A stretch of 64,000 nucleotides of DNA from Pseudidiomarina aestuarii (lineage in GTDB: Bacteria > Pseudomonadota > Gammaproteobacteria > Enterobacterales > Alteromonadaceae), in contig NZ_PIPR01000002.1 of the NCBI RefSeq assembly GCF_003987355.1, forward strand, positions 124,001-188,000. The letters are read 5' to 3'. The translations under genes and the position numbers were made by a program. Positions 50,220 to 58,853 of this stretch are shown piece after piece. The notes below the pieces were generated by a model. It had not been told where the DNA came from. It saw only the letters and a list, made by a program, of their open reading frames with translations, and searched no databases. Position 1 is the first letter of the stretch, and each line of letters begins with the position of its first letter.

Positions 50220-50393
50220 AACTGTCTGTTAGAGCTCTTGAGGAGATTGAAAAAAATACGACCAACGCCCTTATAATTAAGTGTAACCGCTGGGGAGAAG
50301 CGGCAAACTAACTTGCAGCTCCGACCAGTAAGGCACATACTCTTATTGTTTTTGTAACGAAAATAATAAATACAGAACAACAAGGGTATTCAC
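50220..50393 (+). other. Structured leader upstream of the acylase gene
   Basis: The 174-base gap holds no ORF. Two small hairpins stand in tandem: CCGCT (50287-50291) with AGCGG (50299-50303), and CAA (50304-50306) with TTG (50313-50315). The ATG at 50394 has a weak AAGGG ahead of it. I recognise no known riboswitch class here. No terminator for bcsC is evident either. Confidence 0.35.
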
Positions 50394-52931
50394 ATGTCTG
50401 ACACTCCTATCTTTAAGCGCAAGCTAGTTGCAGCGCTGTTCGTAACCTCTTCGATATTTGCTTTACAAGCCTGTGGCGGCGATGACAATGATGATCTCGT
50501 GCCACCACCACCACCGCCGCCACCACCGCCTTCTGGCCTAGTTGCATTTGCTCCAAATGGTAACTTAGAGGCGACAGTGCGTTGGACAGATTATGGCGTG
50601 CCGTATGTTCAAGCCGAAAATTTAGAAAGTGTTGGTTACGGTATTGGTTATGCATTCGCGCGCGACAATATTTGTATTCTCGCGGATCAGGTTATTAAGT
50701 TTAATTCACAGCGCTCGCAATACTTCGGCCCTGACCGCGTTCCAGGCTCTGGTGACTCGGATAATTTACTAAATGACTTCGGTTATTTGACTTTAGGGAT
50801 TCGCGCGAACGCAGAAGCTGGACTCGCTGAAATCAGCGAAGAAGCACAAGCAATGATTAGTGGGTACACCAGTGGTTACAACCGTTATCTGGCCGATACC
50901 GGCGTTGACAACATTGACCCCACCTGTGCAGGTCAACCGTGGGTAAAACCCATCACACCGGTTGACTTACTGACCTATGCACAAGGCGTTGCGTTACTGC
51001 CAGGTGCTGCTAACTTTACCGGTCCGTTGTTCCTCGCAACCCCTCCAGATCAAATGATGGGCGCCATGAACAAAGCGACTGGAAAGAGTTTTGATCTCGG
51101 CTCATTTGACGCAGCTGATGTGACCATTCCAGACACCAATCCAACGGAAGCTGGCTCGAATGGTTGGGCTATCGGTTCCGATTTAAGTGCCACAGGCAAA
51201 GGGATGCTGATTGCGAATCCACACTTCCCATATACCGGTAACCAGCGCTTCTGGAGTTTCGGTGTTGAAGTACCGGGTGAGATGAAAGTTGTTGGTGGCT
51301 CACTCTCGGGTATGCCGGGCGTGGTCAACATTGGTATGACCGAGCACATGGCTTGGACGCATACGTTCTCGACAGCATCGCGTTTCACTATCCATCGCTT
51401 AACCCTGGACTCGAGCGACCCAGATCGGAAAACCTATTTGCTGGATGGCGAACCTGTGCCGATGACAGAGAAATTCCATGAGATTCAGGTGGCTACAGGT
51501 CCAGGAACATTTGCAACCCTGCAGAAGCGCAGTTACCACAGCGAGTTTGGTCCGATTATCGTGGTGCCAGGAGCGTTACCTTGGGGCACAGATCCTTTTA
51601 CAGGCCAAGAAGTCGCTTATGCATTGTTTGATGCCAACTTGCCGAACCTCGATTTATTTGATCAGTGGTTTGGTATGAACTTAGCGGAAAGCATGGAAGA
51701 GTTCCAAGCGACATTTGCGGATAATATGGGCACGGTATTTAACAATACCATGGCCGTGTCTGCAGATGGTCAAGCCTTCTTTACAGACGGCAGCTCAGTA
51801 CCGAATATTGCACCAGCAGCGTTGCAGGCGTGGGGTGGTAATCAACTTTATCAAACGTTAACAGGTGCTACTGGGTTACCGATATTTCCGGGTGATGACA
51901 GTGGCTTTATGCCAAATGGGAAAGTGCCGTTTGAACAAGCGCCACAGCTCAACCGTACGGACTTTGTTCAAAACTCCAATGATAGCTATTGGTTGACCAA
52001 TCCTGCTGCACCTATAACGGGTGTCTCACCGCTTTGGGGACCGACTGGCAATCAGCAATCCTACCGTTCACGCATGGGGCAGAAATTCCTAGCCGAAGGT
52101 GGTTCGGTAGACGGTCTATTCACTCGTGCCGACTTGGTGGATCGTCTCACCAATAACCGAAACTGGTTAGGGGAAGAGGTGTTGACGGACTTGCTGGCGC
52201 ACTGCGAGGCGCAGGGCGATACACCTGTACAAACCGCAAATGGTTCGGTATCTATTGCACCCGCTTGTGATGCGTTAGGGCAGTGGAATGGCACGATGAA
52301 CCTGAACAGCGTGGGTGGCATGATGTTCCGTGAATTTGCCTCAGAGTTCCGTCGTAACCCGCAATGGGTGAACGGTTTTGATGCCGCAGACCCAACCAAT
52401 ACACCGAATACACTCGCAGCAAACGATACTGTGCTCCAACAACTTGCAGCAGCACAACAACGTATTGTGAACGCAGGTTTAGATGTGGCTGCACCGTTGG
52501 GCGCTGTTCAGTTTGTTGAGCGTAGTCTGCCGAATGGACAGCCTTCAGGAGTTCGCTTACCGTGGGCTGGCTCCAATAACATTGAAGGTGGATTCAACGT
52601 CTTCAGCAGTAATATGGGCAATGATGGTACTTTACTGCGCCGTCATACCTATCCACTGCTGCCAGGATCAAACTTGAGTGCTGCGGCCGGTGGCTACCAT
52701 ATTACCTACGGTTCAAGCTGGAAGTTTGCAATGGAGTTTACCGATAATGGACCGGTCGCTGAGGGTATTTTGACATACTCGCAAGCATCGAATCCTGAGT
52801 CTGATCATTACATTGACCAAACTCAGTTGTACTCATCTGAGCCGCAGTTGCGCCCAATTTTATTCAGTAATGAAGATATTGAGGCGAATACAATTGAGGT
52901 CTTGGAATTGACAGGAACAAGCGGCGAGTAA
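50394..52931 (+). CDS. Penicillin acylase family (Ntn-hydrolase) lipoprotein
   Basis: Members cleave amide bonds of beta-lactams, acyl-homoserine lactones or other acylamides. The 845-residue precursor has a lipobox LQAC (Cys27), then ten consecutive prolines (37-46). The alpha chain begins with VRWTDYGVPYVQAENLE. The self-processing site is G|SNGWAIG, with Ser255 the nucleophile of the beta chain; NPHFPYTGNQRFW and the MPGVVNIGMTEHMAWTHT region complete the active site. Substrate cannot be told from sequence; quorum-signal or side-chain amide cleavage are possibilities. It is separated from bcsC by 174 bases. Confidence 0.92.
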   Translation: MSDTPIFKRKLVAALFVTSSIFALQACGGDDNDDLVPPPPPPPPPPSGLVAFAPNGNLEATVRWTDYGVPYVQAENLESVGYGIGYAFARDNICILADQVIKFNSQRSQYFGPDRVPGSGDSDNLLNDFGYLTLGIRANAEAGLAEISEEAQAMISGYTSGYNRYLADTGVDNIDPTCAGQPWVKPITPVDLLTYAQGVALLPGAANFTGPLFLATPPDQMMGAMNKATGKSFDLGSFDAADVTIPDTNPTEAGSNGWAIGSDLSATGKGMLIANPHFPYTGNQRFWSFGVEVPGEMKVVGGSLSGMPGVVNIGMTEHMAWTHTFSTASRFTIHRLTLDSSDPDRKTYLLDGEPVPMTEKFHEIQVATGPGTFATLQKRSYHSEFGPIIVVPGALPWGTDPFTGQEVAYALFDANLPNLDLFDQWFGMNLAESMEEFQATFADNMGTVFNNTMAVSADGQAFFTDGSSVPNIAPAALQAWGGNQLYQTLTGATGLPIFPGDDSGFMPNGKVPFEQAPQLNRTDFVQNSNDSYWLTNPAAPITGVSPLWGPTGNQQSYRSRMGQKFLAEGGSVDGLFTRADLVDRLTNNRNWLGEEVLTDLLAHCEAQGDTPVQTANGSVSIAPACDALGQWNGTMNLNSVGGMMFREFASEFRRNPQWVNGFDAADPTNTPNTLAANDTVLQQLAAAQQRIVNAGLDVAAPLGAVQFVERSLPNGQPSGVRLPWAGSNNIEGGFNVFSSNMGNDGTLLRRHTYPLLPGSNLSAAAGGYHITYGSSWKFAMEFTDNGPVAEGILTYSQASNPESDHYIDQTQLYSSEPQLRPILFSNEDIEANTIEVLELTGTSGE

Positions 52932-52945
52932 CTCGCCGCACGTTC
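52915..52945. repeat. GC-rich inverted repeat across the acylase stop codon
   Basis: GCGGCGAGT (52921-52929) and ACTCGCCGC (52931-52939) are exact inverted repeats around a single A, with outer GAAC (52915-52918) and GTTC (52942-52945) also able to pair. The TAA stop lies in the loop. No T-run follows on either strand, so it may protect mRNA 3' ends or act as a weak terminator between convergent genes. Confidence 0.6.
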
Positions 52946-52962
52946 ATGTTGAAGTTCTGGTT

Positions 52963-53847
52963 TTAAAAGCTGAAGCTGCCTTCTAATCGTTGTAGGTGGT
53001 CTTCAGCGCCACAAATTTGATAACGTCCCGGCTGCTGGTTGTTCGCCGGTTGCTGCCACAGCGAAATTCGCGCGGGCAACGGCACTGGGCGTTTAAATGT
53101 CACATCAATAGTTTTGACTGCTTGGTTCGCGGAGCGCTCAATTTCTGCTTGCGCGCGCGCGGCCATGTACATGCCGTGAATGATTGGTTGTTGGAATCCA
53201 AACCAGCGCGATAAGAACGGATGTAAATGAATGGGATTAAAATCTCCAGATAGACGAGCATATTGTCGCGCTGTCTGCACATTCAAACGCCAACTTTCCA
53301 CTTGTTGCCAATCTTCGCCAGGCATGGTTGCAGTCTTAGTTTCACGGGTTTTGGAAGACTTTGGTGCATCTTTCGGCATGACTTGGTATTCGGACACGCA
53401 AGTAACCACAAGTTCATCGTTCTGATAAAACTTCACAGTGAACAGCGGACGCAAGCGCCGTGGTGATACTTTGGGTCCACGTGCCGGGAGCTTGATGACA
53501 GCATGCATGACGAATTCAGTGGTTGGACTAATAGGCGCATGTTGTTCAAGTGCGTTGCTCACATGTACCAGTCCTGGTGCTGGCCACGGGAACTCAGGAT
53601 CGAGCATTTGCGCCAGATGAACGCGCTGAGCTAAGCAATACATGAGAGTTAACGGTACTTCACCCACAAAGCCACCGAATGCATTGTGAAAACTATGCAA
53701 TTGCTCTGCGCTAAAGGCAGGGGCGACAAACTGACCGGCAATTGAGGTCGCTGCGGCTGTTGCCTGATCATCTCGAGCAACCGTAAACAACGAGCGAATC
53801 AGCATCCCCGGAAGTTTTGGCAGCGTAGTATTGGCTTGCGTGTGCAT
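52963..53847 (-). CDS. MaoC-like hot-dog dehydratase
   Basis: MaoC-type proteins hydrate or dehydrate acyl-thioesters. The 294-residue product has the R-hydratase signature in its C-terminal hot-dog domain, GDFNPIHLHP near residue 200 with the Asp and His of the catalytic D-x4-H pair, and HGMYMAA further on. The N-terminal half (about 35-160) looks like a degenerate second hot-dog fold. The pathway is unknown; lipid or fatty-acid metabolism is likely. It is convergent with the acylase gene and divergent from the WYL regulator. Confidence 0.85.
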   Translation of the reverse strand: MHTQANTTLPKLPGMLIRSLFTVARDDQATAAATSIAGQFVAPAFSAEQLHSFHNAFGGFVGEVPLTLMYCLAQRVHLAQMLDPEFPWPAPGLVHVSNALEQHAPISPTTEFVMHAVIKLPARGPKVSPRRLRPLFTVKFYQNDELVVTCVSEYQVMPKDAPKSSKTRETKTATMPGEDWQQVESWRLNVQTARQYARLSGDFNPIHLHPFLSRWFGFQQPIIHGMYMAARAQAEIERSANQAVKTIDVTFKRPVPLPARISLWQQPANNQQPGRYQICGAEDHLQRLEGSFSF

Positions 53848-53954
53848 CTCACATCCTTTGAGTCCAAAATCGGACGATAGAATAACATAATTTTGACTTT
53901 GCTAGGCGATGCCCGCTAGCATCAAAACACACATAGTATACATGGATTTCCAGC
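53848..53954 (+). promoter_or_regulatory. Divergent promoter region between MaoC-like and WYL genes
   Basis: In this 107-base gap TTGACT is followed 18 bases later by TAGCAT, a candidate sigma-70 promoter for the WYL gene. GATGC and GCATC flank CCGCTA as a small inverted repeat over the spacer and -10, which could be an operator for a regulator such as the adjacent one. Confidence 0.35.
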
Positions 53955-55016
53955 ATGCCAGGACCTACCTCTCATCATCGCAACGATAATAAAGAAGTTG
54001 TTTTACGCTGTGTTTACATGTTACTCGCGCTCTACGAGCGTGAACGGACAGTTGCAGAGTTACGCGAAGTGCTGGCTGAGCGAGAGCTCAAAACCGTGTC
54101 GGAGCGAACCATTCAACGTGATCTGGAAACGCTTGATGGTCATTTCGGTTTGCACCAAACAGGTAAACAAGGTCGGGCCAACCTCTGGGCAGTAGATCCA
54201 GTTGATTTTGAGCAATTGCTAGAGCTTGAAGATCCGGTAGCACTTGCATTAGTGGTCGCTGAACAGCAACTCGATGCATTAGGACCCATGCATACCTTTG
54301 ATGCCGTAAAACCATTATTCGAGCGCGCCCGCCAGCAACTAGCGCATCGTGACACACCAGCATCACGTTGGCTTGATCGGGTTCGTGTAACGAGTGCCGG
54401 TCATCGATTGCTCGGTCCCAATTTGGCTTCTGATTTAAATGACCGGTTGCAGGACGCTGCTCTCAAGCAAGTAGCTGTGATCCTGGATTATCATCGCCAC
54501 CAAGGCGATCCAGCGCAAACCCTTGAGGCGACCACTTTGGGTATGTTCTATCGCGGTTCGGTGGCGTATCTGATTATTCGTCAACGCGCAGATGGAAGGA
54601 TTCGGCAGTTACCTTTTTCACGTATTAGTCGCATTCAAGAGTCGGTCACTTTTGCCGCCGACGTGGGTGACTTTGAATTAGATGCCTATACTAAATCGGG
54701 TGCGCTCGCGTTTCGCTTCGGCGAGCCCTTTCGGCTCCAAGCCATCATTTTTAATTCAGTGCGTCGAGAAATTGAAGATGCACCTCTGGGTACCGATCAG
54801 ACGTTAAGCGACATACCTGGTCAGCCCTTTAATCGATTACTCGAAGTGACAGTGCCTTACACACTCAATTTAATTCAGTGGCTGCTGGCTCGAGCTCCTT
54901 ATTTAAAAGTTGTGGGTCCAGATGATTTTCGCGAACGATTCAAGCAGGAATTAGCACAAGCTTTAAAAAATATGGAAGTCGAAGAGCTCGAAGTGCCGAC
55001 CCAACGCTCCTTTTAA
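53955..55016 (+). CDS. WYL-domain transcriptional regulator
   Basis: The 353-residue protein has an N-terminal winged helix-turn-helix (about 12-75, with LKTVSERTIQRDLETLDGHF), a middle WYL ligand-binding domain (about 150-235; the core reads GSVAYLIIRQRADG then LPFSRIS) and a C-terminal WCX-like extension. WYL regulators often answer to nucleic-acid or nucleotide ligands, notably in DNA-damage and phage-defence settings, but no such partners are adjacent here. It is divergent from the MaoC-like gene, and its stop shares TTAA with the convergent PepSY gene. Confidence 0.88.
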   Translation: MPGPTSHHRNDNKEVVLRCVYMLLALYERERTVAELREVLAERELKTVSERTIQRDLETLDGHFGLHQTGKQGRANLWAVDPVDFEQLLELEDPVALALVVAEQQLDALGPMHTFDAVKPLFERARQQLAHRDTPASRWLDRVRVTSAGHRLLGPNLASDLNDRLQDAALKQVAVILDYHRHQGDPAQTLEATTLGMFYRGSVAYLIIRQRADGRIRQLPFSRISRIQESVTFAADVGDFELDAYTKSGALAFRFGEPFRLQAIIFNSVRREIEDAPLGTDQTLSDIPGQPFNRLLEVTVPYTLNLIQWLLARAPYLKVVGPDDFRERFKQELAQALKNMEVEELEVPTQRSF

Positions 55017-55726
55017 GCATCTTGCCGGGTGAGCTGCTTGCTGCGTTGCAGCCTTTGTCTGCGCGATGCGAGTTGGCGCACGATAATTAGGATTCCGGAA
55101 GAGCAAAAAAACAAAAGTACAAGGCCGAGTGAACGATTCAATAGATTATTGAAATCTCTCTGACCGCTGTAGTCCATAAAATGCAGTCGAAACATCCAAT
55201 CGGTTATCGCAGAGTAACGATTCCCAAAACCTGCGATTGTTGTATTACTGGCGTTCACATAAATGACTGTTTGTTCATTGTCGGTGAAGGTGAAGGCAAA
55301 ACCTTCGCCAGTTAGTTGCGGTAGTACAGTCGAGAGGTCTACTTGGCGTTCCGCAGCGATAACGCCGGGTCCGACATAGTTGGTCAATGCTAGCGCACGA
55401 GCTGTGGCCATTGAAGTAGACCAACGTTCACCAGTATTTGCATTAACATAGACCTCTGAGGTTGGCAGCACAATGGAGTACTGGGGTGTATTCATAATCT
55501 GATGAAGTTCGATTGAAATTGCTTCAGGGTATCTCGCAGCGATGGTCTGCATGCCAATAGCAGGTGGTTCAGTCAATAATTGCGGAGCTGATGTGATTCT
55601 ATATTTCTCACCCGCAAGTGCGGTATGCCCGAGCCAGCTGAAATAAAATCCAGACACCACCCAAATGATTACTTGCGCTGCAATGAGCAGTGCTAACAGA
55701 CGATGCAATCGCAATAGACTACGCAT
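55013..55726 (-). CDS. PepSY-type membrane protein, second of a tandem pair
   Basis: The 237-residue protein has an N-terminal transmembrane helix (about 8-30), a long periplasmic PepSY-like region and a C-terminal helix (about 196-214) with a basic tail. It shares the pattern LHRLLALL...W..SG.Y and a distal RLHFMDY with the upstream gene product, so the two are paralogues. PepSY_TM proteins are found in iron, copper and respiratory-assembly loci, but their roles are varied. It overlaps the previous gene by 8 bases. Confidence 0.82.
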   Translation of the reverse strand: MRSLLRLHRLLALLIAAQVIIWVVSGFYFSWLGHTALAGEKYRITSAPQLLTEPPAIGMQTIAARYPEAISIELHQIMNTPQYSIVLPTSEVYVNANTGERWSTSMATARALALTNYVGPGVIAAERQVDLSTVLPQLTGEGFAFTFTDNEQTVIYVNASNTTIAGFGNRYSAITDWMFRLHFMDYSGQRDFNNLLNRSLGLVLLFFCSSGILIIVRQLASRRQRLQRSKQLTRQDA

Positions 55727-56447
55727 GGAATCGCCTCCCTAGTCGTCTCAATTGAAGGAGCAACAAGGAGACACCCGTAAGGATGAAGACTAAGCTGAGA
55801 AGCATCAACGCCTGAGCCCACCAAGTCGAAATATCAGCACGCTCATCGTAGTCCATGATGTGGAGCATCCACATAAAATCAAACAACCGCCAAAAATCAT
55901 GCCGGGTACTCACTAGTACACCTGATGCGGGATCAATATAGAGCGTTGTATTTAAGAGATCAGAGTATGTCACTTGCCATAAAGGTAACGCAGCAAAGTT
56001 CACCTCCTGTGGCAACTGCTCAGTAAGTAGTCGAACCGCTGGAGCATCATCAATACTACTTTGTGATGTTCTATAGTCGTTAGCCAGTGCAACGATGTCG
56101 GCTTGCTGCAGTGTGAATGACTCCAGTGATACTGCATCGACTAATAACGTGGTGTAACGTCTATCCACTTGGTAGACCCATTGCTCGGTTGGCAATCGGC
56201 GCAGAGTTAATGCGGTTACGTCAGTGTATTGTTCCAGCACTTGTGCGGATGAGGCAATCGTCTTCGGGGCTTGTTCAAGCAACAACTGTTGCTGCCCTTT
56301 GGCGTTGGTGTGACTGGCGCCACGGATATAATCGAGTTCCAGCCATACCATGTAAGCACCACTGATGCTCCACAGCAACAGTTGGATACCAACGAGCCAA
56401 GCTAGACGGCGATGCCAAATACGCCAACGAATGCGAGTACGTTTCAT
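55719..56447 (-). CDS. PepSY-type membrane protein, first of a tandem pair
   Basis: The 242-residue protein has a helix near 12-33 (RRLAWLVGIQLLLWSISGAY), a periplasmic PepSY-like section and a C-terminal helix near 207-232 with a basic tail. The motif WMLHIMDYDERADI aligns with RLHFMDYSGQRDF in its downstream neighbour, pointing to tandem duplication. It overlaps the GT2-GtrA gene by 4 bases. Function is unknown. Confidence 0.82.
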   Translation of the reverse strand: MKRTRIRWRIWHRRLAWLVGIQLLLWSISGAYMVWLELDYIRGASHTNAKGQQQLLLEQAPKTIASSAQVLEQYTDVTALTLRRLPTEQWVYQVDRRYTTLLVDAVSLESFTLQQADIVALANDYRTSQSSIDDAPAVRLLTEQLPQEVNFAALPLWQVTYSDLLNTTLYIDPASGVLVSTRHDFWRLFDFMWMLHIMDYDERADISTWWAQALMLLSLVFILTGVSLLLLQLRRLGRRFHA

Positions 56448-57490
56448 TTGAAAATCAGCTTCTTCTGTAACTTATAGCTGAGTAGGAACACCATAAACTC
56501 AGATAAGGGTTTACCGATAAATGGTGTCACACTGAGCCATAACAGGCTTTTGGTAAAGGCATAGTTGAGCAAAACTAACACCACCGCCAAAGCTGAATAT
56601 TTGGCCGCGTCCCATCGTAACTGTCCACCCCGCTGAAAGACCCACTGACGGTTTGCAGTAAAGTTGAAAATGCCAGAGAACAATCGAGCACCGGCAATTG
56701 CCGCTAAGATCTCACCGGTAAAGGCATAAATGAGAGCAAACACACCGTAATCGATGACTGCAGAAATGATGCTGACCCCTGAAAATTTAATAAATTTCCG
56801 GTAGATCATCATCGAGTCAATCAAGGGTCGAAAGTGGCTGACCTCGTTGTTGTTTTCGTACACCGTCTCAATGGGAATAGAATCGATCGGAAACTGCATT
56901 CGCTTGGTAAACATCAGCATATCAAGCTCAAACTCGTAGTGGTCGCTGTCGGACTCGAGTAATGCAGGGAGGACAGCAAATGGAATTCCACGCAGACCCG
57001 TTTGGGTGTCTTCAACATCCACCCCCAACCCGAGACGAAACATAAATCGCGAGAATCTATTTCCAATGCGAGAGCGCAATGGCACATCCTTGCCAGCAAA
57101 ACAGCGACCACCGAGCCATAAGGTGTCTGGCTGTTGAAGCAGCTGTTCAGCGATCCGCGCGATGTCATGGGGGCGATGCTGGCCGTCAGCATCGGCGGTG
57201 ACTGCACCCACTGCAGTAATGGGTTGTCCGAGTAGCCACTTCATCGCGGTTTTTAATGCAGCGCCCTTACCACTGTTTTGCTCATGCTCGAGCACAGTAA
57301 CAGCATCAAACTTAGCCACTGCTTGAAAAGCGTCGGTTTTACTGGAGCCGTCATTCACCACCACAAGGTGCTGAAAGCTGTTTCGATATTGCTCGATCAA
57401 CTCGGCGACTAAATCCACTAAATGTTGATCAGGGTCGAGTGCAGGAATAATAATAACAGGCAGCATCTGACTGGCTGAGTTGTTTTGCAT
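56444..57490 (-). CDS. Family 2 glycosyltransferase fused to a GtrA-like membrane domain
   Basis: The N-terminal 235 residues form a GT2/DPM1-like transferase: VVNDGSSKT, the DxD in ADADGQH and the TQTGLRGIP segment. The C-terminal part (about 240-345) has four helices typical of GtrA, a family thought to flip or tether polyprenyl-linked sugars (KFSGVSIISAVIDYGVFAL and FNFTANRQWVFQRGG). A fused enzyme could make and move a polyprenyl-phosphate sugar. Acceptor and sugar are unknown. It lies between a DUF3667 gene (6 bases upstream) and two PepSY genes. Confidence 0.88.
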   Translation of the reverse strand: MQNNSASQMLPVIIIPALDPDQHLVDLVAELIEQYRNSFQHLVVVNDGSSKTDAFQAVAKFDAVTVLEHEQNSGKGAALKTAMKWLLGQPITAVGAVTADADGQHRPHDIARIAEQLLQQPDTLWLGGRCFAGKDVPLRSRIGNRFSRFMFRLGLGVDVEDTQTGLRGIPFAVLPALLESDSDHYEFELDMLMFTKRMQFPIDSIPIETVYENNNEVSHFRPLIDSMMIYRKFIKFSGVSIISAVIDYGVFALIYAFTGEILAAIAGARLFSGIFNFTANRQWVFQRGGQLRWDAAKYSALAVVLVLLNYAFTKSLLWLSVTPFIGKPLSEFMVFLLSYKLQKKLIFK

Positions 57491-57496
57491 AAATAA

Positions 57497-58402
57497 TTAG
57501 GCCGTTAAAATGCCGTAGATAATGAGCACAATGAACGCACCGCTCAGTAATAAGATATAAGCGAGGGAGCATACCATAAACTTGAATAGTGTTTTCCACC
57601 AACCTTGCTGATAAAAAAGCTTTTGCGTAATCAGCATGTAGGTCGCCATCCAGATAAGAATGGATGTTTCTAACCAGTCGGCGATTTCAACAAACTGCGA
57701 ATTTCCAGTCAGCGCCGTGAGTGAGCTCATGCTGACCGAGAGTATTGTAAGTCCTGTAATCGACATCAGCAGAAAAGCATGGGTATGCAAAGCCACTGCG
57801 AGATGTTCTAGATAATAGTGTCGATTGAAAATGTAGATTAGCTTCAAGAACAACGCCCAAAATGGCAGCATCAAAAGCATCATTTGTGGTGCCAACGAGA
57901 CTAAGCGTTGCACCAGTATCTTAGGATTATCAGCAAGGTATTGCAGTTTAGTGTTGATCTCAGCTTCTTCTGCTTCAGAAAGCCAACCGATGTTAATTTT
58001 CGGACTTAGCTTTTTCGCGGGTTCACCTTCAACAGCTACAGGTTCCGGGCCAGTAAATGCAGATGAATCAATAGTGTCAAAATCAATGAAGGAAGTGAGG
58101 ATCAAAAAAGAAATCAGGGAAATGAAAAAATAGAGCCGCAGTGGCGGTACATAAGATGCGTGTCGACCACGAACAAATTCTAGTGAAAGAAAGCCAGGGC
58201 GAGCCATCAGGCCAACGATGGTTCGATAAAACCGAGAATCCCAATGACCTATCTCACCAAATAGGTCACCAACCGCAGCAAACATACTACGGACGTATTG
58301 TTTGTCTTGTTGACCACACTGGTGACAGTACTCACCAATGAGCTCACTGTCACAATTCTTGCAGAAATGTAACGGTGCTGGCAGTTGCGCGCTGGGGTCC
58401 AT
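57497..58402 (-). CDS. DUF3667 membrane protein with N-terminal zinc ribbon
   Basis: The 301-residue protein starts with a zinc-ribbon-like motif (CKNC at 14-17 and CHQC at 26-29), then TIVGLMARPGFLSLEFVRGR, characteristic of DUF3667, and about five membrane helices (from residue 90 onward). The function of DUF3667 is unknown. It heads a four-gene operon with the GT2-GtrA protein and two PepSY proteins. Confidence 0.87.
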   Translation of the reverse strand: MDPSAQLPAPLHFCKNCDSELIGEYCHQCGQQDKQYVRSMFAAVGDLFGEIGHWDSRFYRTIVGLMARPGFLSLEFVRGRHASYVPPLRLYFFISLISFLILTSFIDFDTIDSSAFTGPEPVAVEGEPAKKLSPKINIGWLSEAEEAEINTKLQYLADNPKILVQRLVSLAPQMMLLMLPFWALFLKLIYIFNRHYYLEHLAVALHTHAFLLMSITGLTILSVSMSSLTALTGNSQFVEIADWLETSILIWMATYMLITQKLFYQQGWWKTLFKFMVCSLAYILLLSGAFIVLIIYGILTA

Positions 58403-58467
58403 TAGCGTCTCTTATTCTTATCCTACTGCCTGCAGTGTAGCTGATTAAAAATAAAAAAGCCTGCATA

Positions 58468-58495
58468 AAAAAAGAGCCGATTAAGGCTCTTTTTT
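58468..58495 (-). terminator. Intrinsic terminator downstream of the coiled-coil protein gene
   Basis: AAAAAAGAGCC (58468-58478) and GGCTCTTTTTT (58485-58495) form an 11-base-pair stem with a 6-base loop. On the minus strand it follows the small coiled-coil gene and ends in a T-run. It also separates that gene from the DUF3667 operon. Confidence 0.92.
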
Positions 58496-58520
58496 AAAGA
58501 AAAACTCCGACGGCTATGAC

Positions 58521-58826
58521 TTAGTAATCGCCATTATCACCATCTTTCTTCGCGTCTTTGTCTTTCTTTTTAGCTGCATCTTTTTCAGCTTGAAGTTTGT
58601 CACGTTGCGCTTCGCGTTCTTTGCGCAACGCTTCCTTTTCAGATTTCATTTGCTCGCGCAATGCGTCGCGCTCTGATTTTGCTTGCTCAGCTTTAGCTTT
58701 CACCTGTTCAGCAGTTTCTTGACCCTTGTCGTTCTGCTTCGGATCTTCGTTGCTTTGAGGAGCTGCGAAAGCCAGTGTCGACCAAGCTAAAGTAGATGCT
58801 GCAAGTAATAAGATAATTTTTTTCAT
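58521..58826 (-). CDS. Small secreted charged coiled-coil protein
   Basis: The 101-residue product has a signal peptide (cut near AFAAPQS, residue 22). The mature part is nearly all Lys, Glu, Ala, Gln, Asp and Arg, with heptad-like repeats (SERDALREQMKSEKEALRKE), so it should be a long helix or coiled coil. It ends in a Lys/Asp-rich tail (DAKKDGDNGDY). AAGGAG lies 8 bases before the ATG. No family is recognised; periplasmic scaffold or surface roles are possible. Confidence 0.82.
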   Translation of the reverse strand: MKKIILLLAASTLAWSTLAFAAPQSNEDPKQNDKGQETAEQVKAKAEQAKSERDALREQMKSEKEALRKEREAQRDKLQAEKDAAKKKDKDAKKDGDNGDY

Positions 58827-58853
58827 GAGAGTGACTCCTTGTTTACTGTTTAC

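Noticed and set aside
50220-50393. Cyclic-di-GMP (GEMM) riboswitch next to the bcs operon
   Set aside because: None of the conserved GEMM blocks are present; only two small hairpins are seen.
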